Position numbers and translations under genes: made by a program
Assembly (NCBI GenBank): GCA_039809365.1
Contig: JBDHUV010000038.1
Location: 1 to 6,885 of the forward strand
Source: JBDHUV01 sp039809365
Lineage (GTDB): Bacteria > Patescibacteriota > Microgenomatia > Levybacterales > GWA1-39-11
Length of the DNA: 6,885 nucleotides
Reading direction: 5' to 3'
In this document: piece after piece, positions 1-5,408 of the stretch
Position numbering within the stretch: position 1 is the stretch's first letter
Layout: the number at the start of each line of letters is the position of its first letter
Notes under the pieces: model-generated
The model's database searches: none
What the model saw: only the letters and a program-made list of their open reading frames with translations
What the model was told of the DNA's origin: nothing

Positions 1-72
1 ACGATCAGTTACTTTAGAGATGGGGAAGATAAAACAGTTCGTCTCACTCTTGGTAACTCTTCTCAAGAATAA
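1..72 (+). CDS. 3' end of a probable HtrA/DegP-like serine protease (PDZ domain tail), partial
   Basis: Reading frame 1 is open from the left edge to a TAA at 70-72 and gives 23 residues: YFRDGEDKTVRLTLG preceded by TIS and followed by NSSQE. The pattern of an aromatic residue, RDG, a charged stretch, then alternating hydrophobics and TLG is typical of the last strands of a PDZ domain in HtrA/DegP/DegQ proteases, where the motif usually reads like 'RDGKEKTVTVTLG'. The catalytic domain would lie outside the window, so the protease identity is inferred from this tail only. It could also be another PDZ-ending protein, such as a C-terminal processing or site-2 protease. The gene runs in the same direction as the regulator that follows, but that gene appears to have its own promoter. 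Confidence 0.5.
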   Translation, partial: TISYFRDGEDKTVRLTLGNSSQE

Positions 73-79
73 CTTTTTT
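48..79 (+). terminator. Weak candidate intrinsic terminator after the first partial gene
   Basis: TCTTG (48-52) can pair with CAAGA (64-68) across an 11-base loop, and six T residues follow at 74-79, just past the stop codon. The stem has only five pairs and overlaps the coding end, so this is tentative. The T-run directly before the next promoter is its best support. Confidence 0.28.
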
Positions 80-97
80 ATTTCTTACTAAACTCCA

Positions 98-127
98 TTG
101 AAAAATAGGTTGTTACCACAGTATAAT
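98..127 (+). promoter_or_regulatory. Sigma70-type promoter for the winged-helix regulator, leaderless geometry
   Basis: A TTGAAA -35 box (98-103), an 18-base spacer and a perfect TATAAT -10 box (122-127) lie in the gap before the regulator gene. The -10 ends six bases before the ATG at 134, so transcription should start at or within a base or two of the A of the ATG. This argues against the in-frame TTG at 98 as a start codon: that TTG is the first half of the -35 hexamer. No Shine-Dalgarno-like sequence precedes either candidate start. Confidence 0.75.
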
Positions 128-133
128 CAACAT

Positions 134-1423
134 ATGACGTCTCCTCTATTAACGGAGTCTGCCTATCCAATCAAGTTTAGAAAAGCTGATGCAACAACTT
201 TAGGCAAGCATCTGAAACTAAGACACAGCGTTGAGCTAGTCGGTATAAAACGAGTTGGGATCAGTAATTTTTTACGATTTTTCCTTTATCACAATACAAT
301 CGTTCCTACATACATTAGTAAAGATCAGGATCACATATTTGTCCCCATTGATTTAAATGACTTAGTAGAACGTGAAATTCAACCTTTTTGGATCCTCACC
401 ATAAAAAGACTTGCTGATGTTGCTGAAGAATCATCTATAGATCAAGCGATAAAACAAAAAATATCTGCATTATTTTTACAAAGTATTCAGCTACAAGACA
501 ACTTCCTTACTATTGAAAACATAAAAAAAGCACTTCTTTTACTTATTGCACAGAACTTAATACCAACACTATTCCTTTTACGATTTGACCGAATGAAAGA
601 TGCTGCTACCCCTGAGTTTTTTAACAACCTTCAAGGACTTATTGAAGCAACCCATAGGCAACTTGCATTTGTATTTACAAGCGACAGACCACTTGATCAA
701 ATTAAACCAGATATATTCTCACGTGAAGAACTTACTACTTTTTCACATGTCCAGTACCTTATGCCTTCAGATATCACAGATTCACAGATTATTTTAAAAA
801 CTATTCAAAAGCAGTACGATACAACATATCCAAAAAATATTGAGCAGACAATTCTGAAACTATCTGGAGGTCATATGCAGTATCTCTATTTAGCACATAC
901 AATTATTTTTGAAAAATTAGATCAAGCAAAAAGAAAACTATTATCACCAGATGAGATTACAGAACTCATTCTAAATGATGAACGAACAACGCTTCAATCA
1001 GAAGAGATTTTTGAAGGGCTCTCAAAATCTGAACAAAGTACCGTAAAAAAACTTGCTTCAGGAAAATCTGTAACATCTGGTCCTGATGATAAATATCTTT
1101 TCGACGCAGGGATTATTCAAAAAAATGAGTTTTTTAGCCCTTTATTCGCCTCATTCCTTCAAAAGAAAACAAAATCTTCTGATTCTGTAGAGTTTAGTAA
1201 AAAAGAACACCTCCTCTATTCTTTCCTATTAAAAAATAAAGAAGAGTTGTGTGAAAGAGATTCAATTATTCACGCAGTATGGCCTGAATCTGAAGCATTA
1301 GGTGTATCTGACTGGACAATTGATCGCCTTGTTGCAAGACTGAGACATAAACTAAAAATTCAAAAAAGTGAACATACTATTATTACAATAAAAACAAGAG
1401 GATATAAATTAGTACAGTCCTAA
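134..1423 (+). CDS. Putative regulator: degenerate P-loop NTPase-like domain with C-terminal OmpR-type winged helix
   Basis: This 429-residue protein has no apparent signal peptide or membrane segment. Residues about 20-260 look like an AAA/STAND-type NTPase. A Walker A-like GIKRVGIS (37-44) follows a hydrophobic strand, but the essential lysine is isoleucine. A Walker B-like strand LFLLRFD (146-152) lacks the usual DE pair. A sensor-1-like strand AFVFTSDR (178-185) and an SGGHMQYL segment (244-251) follow, the latter like the GG motif of archaeal-type ATPases. Residues about 352-427 match the OmpR/PhoB winged helix: a LLYSFLLKN helix, AVWPE, then WTIDRLVARLRHKL as recognition helix and a TRGYKLV wing. 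It is therefore probably a DNA-binding transcription regulator, with targets and signal unknown. ATG 134 is preferred over TTG 98 because the promoter overlaps the latter. The fusion and the missing lysine are seen in the sequence; loss of ATP hydrolysis is inference. Confidence 0.72.
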   Translation: MTSPLLTESAYPIKFRKADATTLGKHLKLRHSVELVGIKRVGISNFLRFFLYHNTIVPTYISKDQDHIFVPIDLNDLVEREIQPFWILTIKRLADVAEESSIDQAIKQKISALFLQSIQLQDNFLTIENIKKALLLLIAQNLIPTLFLLRFDRMKDAATPEFFNNLQGLIEATHRQLAFVFTSDRPLDQIKPDIFSREELTTFSHVQYLMPSDITDSQIILKTIQKQYDTTYPKNIEQTILKLSGGHMQYLYLAHTIIFEKLDQAKRKLLSPDEITELILNDERTTLQSEEIFEGLSKSEQSTVKKLASGKSVTSGPDDKYLFDAGIIQKNEFFSPLFASFLQKKTKSSDSVEFSKKEHLLYSFLLKNKEELCERDSIIHAVWPESEALGVSDWTIDRLVARLRHKLKIQKSEHTIITIKTRGYKLVQS

Positions 1424-1424
1424 T

Positions 1425-1455
1425 TTGCATTTGAGATGCATCCTCGTTATATACT
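1425..1455 (+). promoter_or_regulatory. Candidate promoter for the small protein gene at 1462
   Basis: The -10 box TATACT (1450-1455) ends six bases before the ATG at 1462, the same spacing as at the regulator gene upstream. The best -35 candidate, TTGCAT (1425-1430), gives a long 19-base spacer, so the -35 is weak. The inverted repeat TGCAT-ttgag-ATGCA (1426-1440) begins three bases after the upstream stop codon and overlaps this -35. It may be an operator half-site pair, a minor hairpin or chance. There is no ribosome binding site between promoter and start. Confidence 0.5.
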
Positions 1456-1461
1456 AAGAAT

Positions 1462-1872
1462 ATGAATGATAAAGGAATTGGTGGAAAGATGTTTGAGGCA
1501 GGAGTTTCTGTAGCAAAAGCAGGGGCTGATGAGATAAAAACAAGTATTACCACTGCAGTAGGTCAAGTTACTGGTACTCCTCAAAAAACAGACCAAGAAC
1601 TTCAACAATTAGAGTCACAAGATAAAGCTCACTCTAATGAACGAATTGGACAAATTAAACAAGAACTCTCAAAACAGAAAATGAGACGTTTCCAAGAAGT
1701 TTCTCAGTGGCAAGCTCCTCCTTCTCAAAAACAAGAAGAGCCAAAAGGACCTGAGATACCAAATGCTCGCCAACAGGTATCCTCTATACAATCTTCTACT
1801 CCTCAAGGACCTGCTGAATCAGTTAGACAAGCAGTAGGAAAAGCTGAGCACGGGAGGAATTTTAAAGGATAA
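1462..1872 (+). CDS. Small hydrophilic protein of unknown function
   Basis: This 136-residue protein is not confidently recognised. Residues 1-38 are Gly/Ala rich and mildly amphipathic (MFEAGVSVAKAGADEIKTS). Residues about 43-80 are highly charged and Gln-rich and should form a long helix, possibly a coiled coil. Residues about 84-120 are rich in Pro, Gln and Ser (APPSQKQEEPKGPEIP) and look disordered, ending in a basic tail. It has no cysteine, signal peptide or membrane span. The general layout (short N-terminal helix, Gln/Lys/Glu coil, proline-rich stretch) recalls small uncharacterised proteins of Patescibacteria, such as the DUF5660-type group. I cannot confirm membership, and the resemblance may be only compositional. 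It lies 38 bases after the regulator and 39 before hisS. A T8 run (1874-1881) directly after its stop could help end transcription, but I see no strong stem before it. Confidence 0.65.
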   Translation: MNDKGIGGKMFEAGVSVAKAGADEIKTSITTAVGQVTGTPQKTDQELQQLESQDKAHSNERIGQIKQELSKQKMRRFQEVSQWQAPPSQKQEEPKGPEIPNARQQVSSIQSSTPQGPAESVRQAVGKAEHGRNFKG

Positions 1873-1893
1873 ATTTTTTTTCTCCACTATATC

Positions 1894-1902
1894 TGATACA
1901 AT
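1894..1902 (+). promoter_or_regulatory. Extended -10 promoter element for hisS
   Basis: TGATACAAT at 1894-1902 is an extended -10 element (TG, one base, then TACAAT). It ends nine bases before the hisS ATG, so the predicted 5' leader is only a few bases. The expected -35 position, 17 bases upstream, falls in the T-run (1874-1879) and has no consensus hexamer, which is common for extended -10 promoters. There is no Shine-Dalgarno sequence. Confidence 0.5.
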
Positions 1903-1911
1903 TATCCTAAT

Positions 1912-3111
1912 ATGATCGAGCCTAGAACTCTCAAGGGATTTAGAGATTTTCTCCCACAACAAGCAAAAAAAAGACAGTACGTAATCAAAATACTTACAAA
2001 AGTATTTGAATCATATGGTTTTGAACCTCTTGAAACTCCAGTACTTGAATATGAAGACATCCTTTCAGGAAAATATGGAGAAGAGGGAGACAAGCTTATG
2101 TATAGATTTACTGACAACGGTGATCGCAGTGTTGCAATGAGATATGACCAGACAGTCCCTCTTGCACGGGTGGTAGCTCAACACCAAAACTCGCTGGTAT
2201 TCCCGTTCAAACGATACCAAATTCAAAATGTTTGGAGAGCTGAAAATACGCAGAAAGGAAGATTTAGAGAGTTTATTCAATGTGATATTGACACAGTAGG
2301 TTCACAAAATGAGTTAGCTGATGCAGAGATACTCTCTTTAGTTGCAAAAGCTTATTCTGCGCTTGGATTTTCAAATTTTTCTATCATCATAAATGATCGA
2401 AAAATATTTGCTGGATTCGACACAACAGCAATCACCATAATAGATAAACTCAAAAAAATTGGTGAGGAAGCAGTAATTAAAGAATTAAAGAATATAGGGG
2501 TATCACAAGAACAGTTTAACTCAGTGAAAAATGCACAAGTACCTGAGTCACTCGGTAAAATACAGTCACTTGCCTATGAACTTGGAGTGGATAAAAAAAT
2601 ACTACAGTTTGATCCTACACTCGCTCGTGGACTTGATTATTATACAGGCCTTATTTTTGAGGTAGTATGTGATGATTATCCTGTAGGTTCACTTTGTGGC
2701 GGAGGACGCTATGACAAACTCATTGGTATGTTCAGTTCTCAAGATATTCCAGCAGTGGGTTGTGCATTTGGATTTGACCGCACAATTGAAGCAATGGATG
2801 CACTGAGTCTATTTCCAAGAGGCATATATACAACAAATGTACTTGTAACTGTGTTCTCTAAGGATTTAATGCAAGACTCAGTACGCCTTTGTGCAGAGTT
2901 AAGAGAAAAAAATATTAATGCGGAAATGTATCTAGATTTACCAGCAAAAATGGAGAAACAACTCAAATATGCACATAAAAAAGAGATCCCCTATGTCATT
3001 TTACTTGGAAGTGATGAAATCCAAAATAAAACAGTTACACTAAAAAACATGCAAACAGGTGAGCAAAAAACTATTTCTCAAGAAGAGCTTACTCCAGAAC
3101 TGTTTATATAA
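1912..3111 (+). CDS. hisS: Histidyl-tRNA synthetase
   Basis: This cytoplasmic class IIa aminoacyl-tRNA synthetase charges tRNA-His with histidine using ATP. All diagnostic features are present. The N-terminal LKGFRDFLP (7-15) corresponds to the usual 'GTRDFLP'. The RYDQTVPLAR segment (77-86) precedes motif 2, FKRYQIQNVWRAE...GRFREFIQCDID (99-127), with the ATP-contacting Arg109. The histidine-specific loop LARGLDYYTG (237-246) contains the His-recognising Arg239. Motif 3 lies within GGGRYDKL (263-270) and GCAFGFDR (283-290). The anticodon-binding domain occupies about 308-399. At 399 residues it is slightly shorter than the usual 420-430, mainly through a compact insertion domain and C-terminus, with no key residue missing. 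The start MIEPRTLKGF places the conserved motif at the normal distance from the N-terminus. The gene seems to be transcribed from its own extended -10 promoter rather than with the preceding gene. Confidence 0.97.
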   Translation: MIEPRTLKGFRDFLPQQAKKRQYVIKILTKVFESYGFEPLETPVLEYEDILSGKYGEEGDKLMYRFTDNGDRSVAMRYDQTVPLARVVAQHQNSLVFPFKRYQIQNVWRAENTQKGRFREFIQCDIDTVGSQNELADAEILSLVAKAYSALGFSNFSIIINDRKIFAGFDTTAITIIDKLKKIGEEAVIKELKNIGVSQEQFNSVKNAQVPESLGKIQSLAYELGVDKKILQFDPTLARGLDYYTGLIFEVVCDDYPVGSLCGGGRYDKLIGMFSSQDIPAVGCAFGFDRTIEAMDALSLFPRGIYTTNVLVTVFSKDLMQDSVRLCAELREKNINAEMYLDLPAKMEKQLKYAHKKEIPYVILLGSDEIQNKTVTLKNMQTGEQKTISQEELTPELFI

Positions 3112-3133
3112 ATCTAATCATTCCTTTCTCAAA

Positions 3134-3170
3134 ACATTGTTGTATTTTTATTGAAAATATCCCACAATGT
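3134..3170. repeat. 7-bp inverted repeat spanning the transporter promoter
   Basis: ACATTGT (3134-3140) and ACAATGT (3164-3170) are perfect inverted copies separated by 23 bases. The right arm overlaps the proposed -10 box and the left arm touches the proposed -35 region. It could be a paired operator or a weak hairpin; chance is not excluded at this length. Confidence 0.35.
3140..3168 (+). promoter_or_regulatory. Weak candidate promoter for the EamA transporter gene
   Basis: TTGTAT (3140-3145), a 17-base spacer and CACAAT (3163-3168) end six bases before the ATG at 3175. The -10 lacks its first consensus T, so this is weaker than the other promoters here. Its placement matches the -10-to-ATG spacing seen at the genes starting at 134 and 1462. 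Confidence 0.35.
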
Positions 3171-3174
3171 GTAT

Positions 3175-4098
3175 ATGTCTGCTCAATCTGCAAGACCATA
3201 TCTATTTCTTTTCTTCGCAACGCTTATCTGGGGAGCAACTATCCCAATTATGAAGTATGCATTAGAGTACATTCCTGTATTTGTACTCGCATTTATGAGA
3301 TTTGGTATTGCCTCACTCCTTATTTTGCCATTCGTACACAAGCAATTAAGAATACACAGACAACATCTGTGGTTATTCCTTCTAAGTGGAGTATTCGGTA
3401 TCTTTATCCATATATCGTTTTTCTTTTTTGGTCTTTCTAATACCACCGCACTTAATACAGGAGTTCTTGTCTCAGCCTCTCCTCTTTTTATGATGCTAGC
3501 AGCAGGTTTTTTCCTCAAAGAAAGAATCACGAAACGCATGATTGCAGGAGGTTGTATTGGTTTTGCAGGAATTTTAACTATTATGCTCAAAGATATAAGT
3601 GGGCCTTTTCAGATGTACCCAATAGGAGATATCCTCATTATTGCAAGTACACTTACACTCGTTTTTGCAGAAATTACTAATAAAAAATTATTCCAGTTTT
3701 ACTCTCCATATGTGGTAACGTTTTATATGTTTTTCATAGGATCTCTAGGATTTTCCCCGTTTGCAGTACGTTTTTTCTCTGAGTCTCCTCATTTTCTTTC
3801 TACGATCCCTCTGTCTGCAATACTTGCTCTTTTGTTTGGAATCTTTTTCTCATCATTTACAGCCTATTTATTATGGCAAAAAGGTCTATCTCAAGTAGAT
3901 GCATCAAGAGCAGGCTTTTTTGTATATTTGGACCCAATTATTACCACTTCTCTGTCTGTACTACTCCTTAATGAAGTGATCACTCTTCCGTTTATCATAG
4001 GAGGTGTCTTAATTATTGGAGGTATTTTAACTGCGTACGGCCAAATCCCTTATTTAGGATCTACATATATAAAAGAGAGGAAGAAAAGATCTGTGTAA
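3175..4098 (+). CDS. EamA/DMT-family (drug/metabolite transporter superfamily) permease
   Basis: This 307-residue integral membrane protein consists almost entirely of hydrophobic helices, consistent with the ten-span DMT fold made of two EamA repeats. The repeats lie at about 8-138 and 150-288. Each ends in the family signature of a proline-containing helix followed by a conserved glutamate: SASPLFMMLAAGFFLKERIT (100-119) and YLDPIITTSLSVLLLNEVIT (251-270), then a GG-rich last helix. The IWGATIPIMKYAL start (18-30) is also typical. It probably exports or exchanges a small metabolite by a secondary mechanism, but the substrate cannot be read from the sequence. An in-frame TTG at 3151 would add eight residues. 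I prefer ATG 3175 because the first helix follows at the usual distance and the other genes here start at ATG. The basic tail (KERKKRS) should face the cytoplasm. It lies 63 bases after hisS, with no functional link evident. Confidence 0.9.
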   Translation: MSAQSARPYLFLFFATLIWGATIPIMKYALEYIPVFVLAFMRFGIASLLILPFVHKQLRIHRQHLWLFLLSGVFGIFIHISFFFFGLSNTTALNTGVLVSASPLFMMLAAGFFLKERITKRMIAGGCIGFAGILTIMLKDISGPFQMYPIGDILIIASTLTLVFAEITNKKLFQFYSPYVVTFYMFFIGSLGFSPFAVRFFSESPHFLSTIPLSAILALLFGIFFSSFTAYLLWQKGLSQVDASRAGFFVYLDPIITTSLSVLLLNEVITLPFIIGGVLIIGGILTAYGQIPYLGSTYIKERKKRSV

Positions 4099-4108
4099 TA
4101 CTGCTGGC

Positions 4109-4137
4109 TTGAATATGCACACATATTTTTATATAAT
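4109..4137 (+). promoter_or_regulatory. Strong sigma70-type promoter for rpmE (and possibly prfA)
   Basis: TTGAAT (4109-4114), a 17-base spacer and a perfect TATAAT (4132-4137) form a near-consensus promoter. The -10 ends eight bases before the rpmE ATG at 4146, so the transcript should have no leader or one of one or two bases. This is the best-matched promoter in the window, as expected for a ribosomal protein gene. Confidence 0.78.
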
Positions 4138-4145
4138 AGGCCTAT
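4136..4145. repeat. 10-bp palindrome at the predicted rpmE transcription start
   Basis: ATAGGCCTAT is a perfect palindrome that overlaps the last two bases of the -10 box and ends immediately before the ATG. A repressor bound here would block initiation. However, palindromes of this length are expected a few times by chance in 7 kb, so function is only a possibility. Confidence 0.3.
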
Positions 4146-4436
4146 ATGAAAGCAAACATTCATCCACAATATAATACACAGACACCAGTAACCTGCTCTT
4201 GCGGGAACTCTTTTACTGTGGGCTCAACAGCTACATCTTTACGCGTCGAACTTTGCAATAAATGTCATCCTTTCTACACAGGACAGCAAAAATTTGTTGA
4301 TACAGCTTCACGTATTGAGAAATTCCAGAAAAAAATGGAGAAAAAAGATGAGACGTTTAAGAAAAAAGTTGTTGAAAGAAAAGAAGAAGATCGTCCAAAG
4401 ACCCTCCGAGAAATGCTTCAAGCAATTAAAAAATAA
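4146..4436 (+). CDS. rpmE: 50S ribosomal protein bL31, zinc-binding (C+) type with charged C-terminal extension
   Basis: This large-subunit protein helps form an inter-subunit bridge at the central protuberance. The start MKANIHPQYN is characteristic. The zinc-binding cysteines of the C+ form are intact: C17 and C19 in TCSCGNSF, and C37 and C40 in CNKCHPFYTGQQKFVDTASRIEKF, the family's most conserved stretch. The canonical domain ends near residue 62. The remaining 34 residues (KMEKKDETFKKKVVERKEEDRP...) are very rich in Lys and Glu and probably extend the C-terminal helix over the rRNA or toward the small subunit. Typical bL31 has about 66-75 residues, so 96 is long. The gene has its own near-consensus promoter and lies 71 bases before prfA, a widespread rpmE-prfA order in bacteria. 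Confidence 0.96.
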   Translation: MKANIHPQYNTQTPVTCSCGNSFTVGSTATSLRVELCNKCHPFYTGQQKFVDTASRIEKFQKKMEKKDETFKKKVVERKEEDRPKTLREMLQAIKK

Positions 4437-4507
4437 CACTATTTGCACGGAGCGCATAGCACGTGGCAACATAGTACTTCCACACGCTACGCTACAGTAA
4501 AGCACGT
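4437..4507 (+). promoter_or_regulatory. GC-rich, foldable rpmE-prfA intergenic spacer (candidate leader element)
   Basis: The spacer is about half G+C, clearly above its surroundings. TAGC (4457-4460) and GTGG (4463-4466) can pair with CCAC (4480-4483) and GCTA (4486-4489), forming an eight-pair stem with a 2x2 internal mismatch and a 13-base loop. AGCACGT occurs twice (4458-4464 and 4501-4507), the second copy abutting the prfA ATG, and GCTAC is tandemly repeated (4486-4495). No T-run follows, so it is not a normal terminator. TACAGT (4493-4498), nine bases before the ATG, could be a weak -10 box. The structure may act on prfA translation or mRNA stability. No known riboswitch or tRNA is recognisable. 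Confidence 0.4.
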
Positions 4508-5407
4508 ATGGACAGATCTATTATACTCTCACAAATTTCCTATTTAGATACCCGTATCTCTGAAACAGAACAACTTCTTGATGATCCAGAGATGGTTTCT
4601 CTTGCAAAAGAAGAGATAGACTCTTTAAAACAAGAAAAAGCTACTCTCCTTCAACAACTCGATGAACTCACTGAACAAACACAGTCAGATGATACCATGC
4701 AGTTGAATAATAGAAATATTTTACTTGAAGTAAAAGGTGCAGCAGGTGGAGACGAAGCAAAAATCTGGGCTCGTGAATTACTTCGCATGTATTTAAGATA
4801 TGCAGAAAGAAAAGGACTCAAAGCAGAAATGCTTGATGAAAATACAGTCAAAATAATTGGAAGAAACGTTTTCTCTGATTTTAAATATGAAACAGGAGTA
4901 CATAGAGTGCAACGTATCCCAGAAACTGAAAAAAGAGGACGTGTTCACACCTCTACTGCAATTGTCTCTGTATTGCCTGAACTTGAAGATATTGATTTAC
5001 ATATTCGTGATGACGAAATACAGTTTGAAGCATTTCGCAGTGGTGGTCATGGAGGTCAAAACGTAAATAAAGTATCTACTGCAGTCAGGTTAATTCATAA
5101 ACCAACAGGTATTATGGTTACGTGCCAAAACGAAAGACAACAAATCCAAAATAGAGAACTTGCAATGCAGATGCTGCGTGCAAAATTATGGGAAATAGAA
5201 GTTGCGAAAAGGCAAGAATCACTTTCTGAGTTAAAAAGTACCCAAGTAGGAAAAGGTATGAGATCTGAAAAAATCCGTACATATAATTTCCCTCAAGACA
5301 GAGTTACTGATCACCGGATTAATAAATCATTCCATAACCTACCTCTTGTTATGGATGGAGATATTGAAAAGATTATCGAGTCAATGCAAGAACTGGAAAC
5401 AAACTAA
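4508..5407 (+). CDS. prfA: Peptide chain release factor 1 (RF1), short form
   Basis: RF1 recognises UAA and UAG in the ribosomal A site and triggers hydrolysis of peptidyl-tRNA. The stop-codon recognition tripeptide is the RF1 type, PxT, here PET (138-140) in RVQRIPETEKRGRVHTS, rather than the SPF of RF2. The catalytic GGQ is intact at 182-184 in RSGGHGGQNVNKVSTAVR. The conserved RIRTYNFPQ-like segment (256-263) and DHRIN (268-272) are present. At 299 residues it is about 60 shorter than E. coli RF1 (360). PxT and GGQ keep normal spacing (44 versus 45 residues), so about 50 residues are missing from helical domain 1 at the N-terminus and about 10 from the C-terminus. In-frame sequence upstream is blocked by a TAG at 4472, and ATG 4508 is the first ATG, so truncation by a misplaced start is unlikely. 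The often-linked prmC methylase gene is not next to it here. Confidence 0.96.
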   Translation: MDRSIILSQISYLDTRISETEQLLDDPEMVSLAKEEIDSLKQEKATLLQQLDELTEQTQSDDTMQLNNRNILLEVKGAAGGDEAKIWARELLRMYLRYAERKGLKAEMLDENTVKIIGRNVFSDFKYETGVHRVQRIPETEKRGRVHTSTAIVSVLPELEDIDLHIRDDEIQFEAFRSGGHGGQNVNKVSTAVRLIHKPTGIMVTCQNERQQIQNRELAMQMLRAKLWEIEVAKRQESLSELKSTQVGKGMRSEKIRTYNFPQDRVTDHRINKSFHNLPLVMDGDIEKIIESMQELETN

Positions 5408-5408
5408 C

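Noticed and set aside
1426..1442. Short inverted repeat TGCAT-ttgag-ATGCA with overlapping GATGCATC palindrome
   Set aside because: Arms of five bases are expected often by chance and no T-run follows, so it is mentioned only as context for the promoter.
1858..1881. Terminator after the small protein gene (T8 run at 1874-1881)
   Set aside because: The only stem before the T-run is a weak five-pair AU helix (AATTT with AAATT), too unstable to call a terminator; the run may simply be the AT-rich region upstream of the hisS promoter.
2065..2280. Minus-strand open frames inside hisS (also near 1902-2117 and 2739-2966)
   Set aside because: They are opposite a certain hisS gene, have no promoter or family features, and their protein sequences look like reverse shadows of conserved codons.
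3183..3590. 135-codon minus-strand open frame opposite the EamA gene
   Set aside because: It lies wholly within a well-supported membrane protein gene and has a composition expected from the complement of hydrophobic codons.
4437..4507. Possible tRNA or known riboswitch in the GC-rich spacer
   Set aside because: No T-arm consensus, no cloverleaf fold and no known riboswitch core could be found; only a single imperfect stem is supported.
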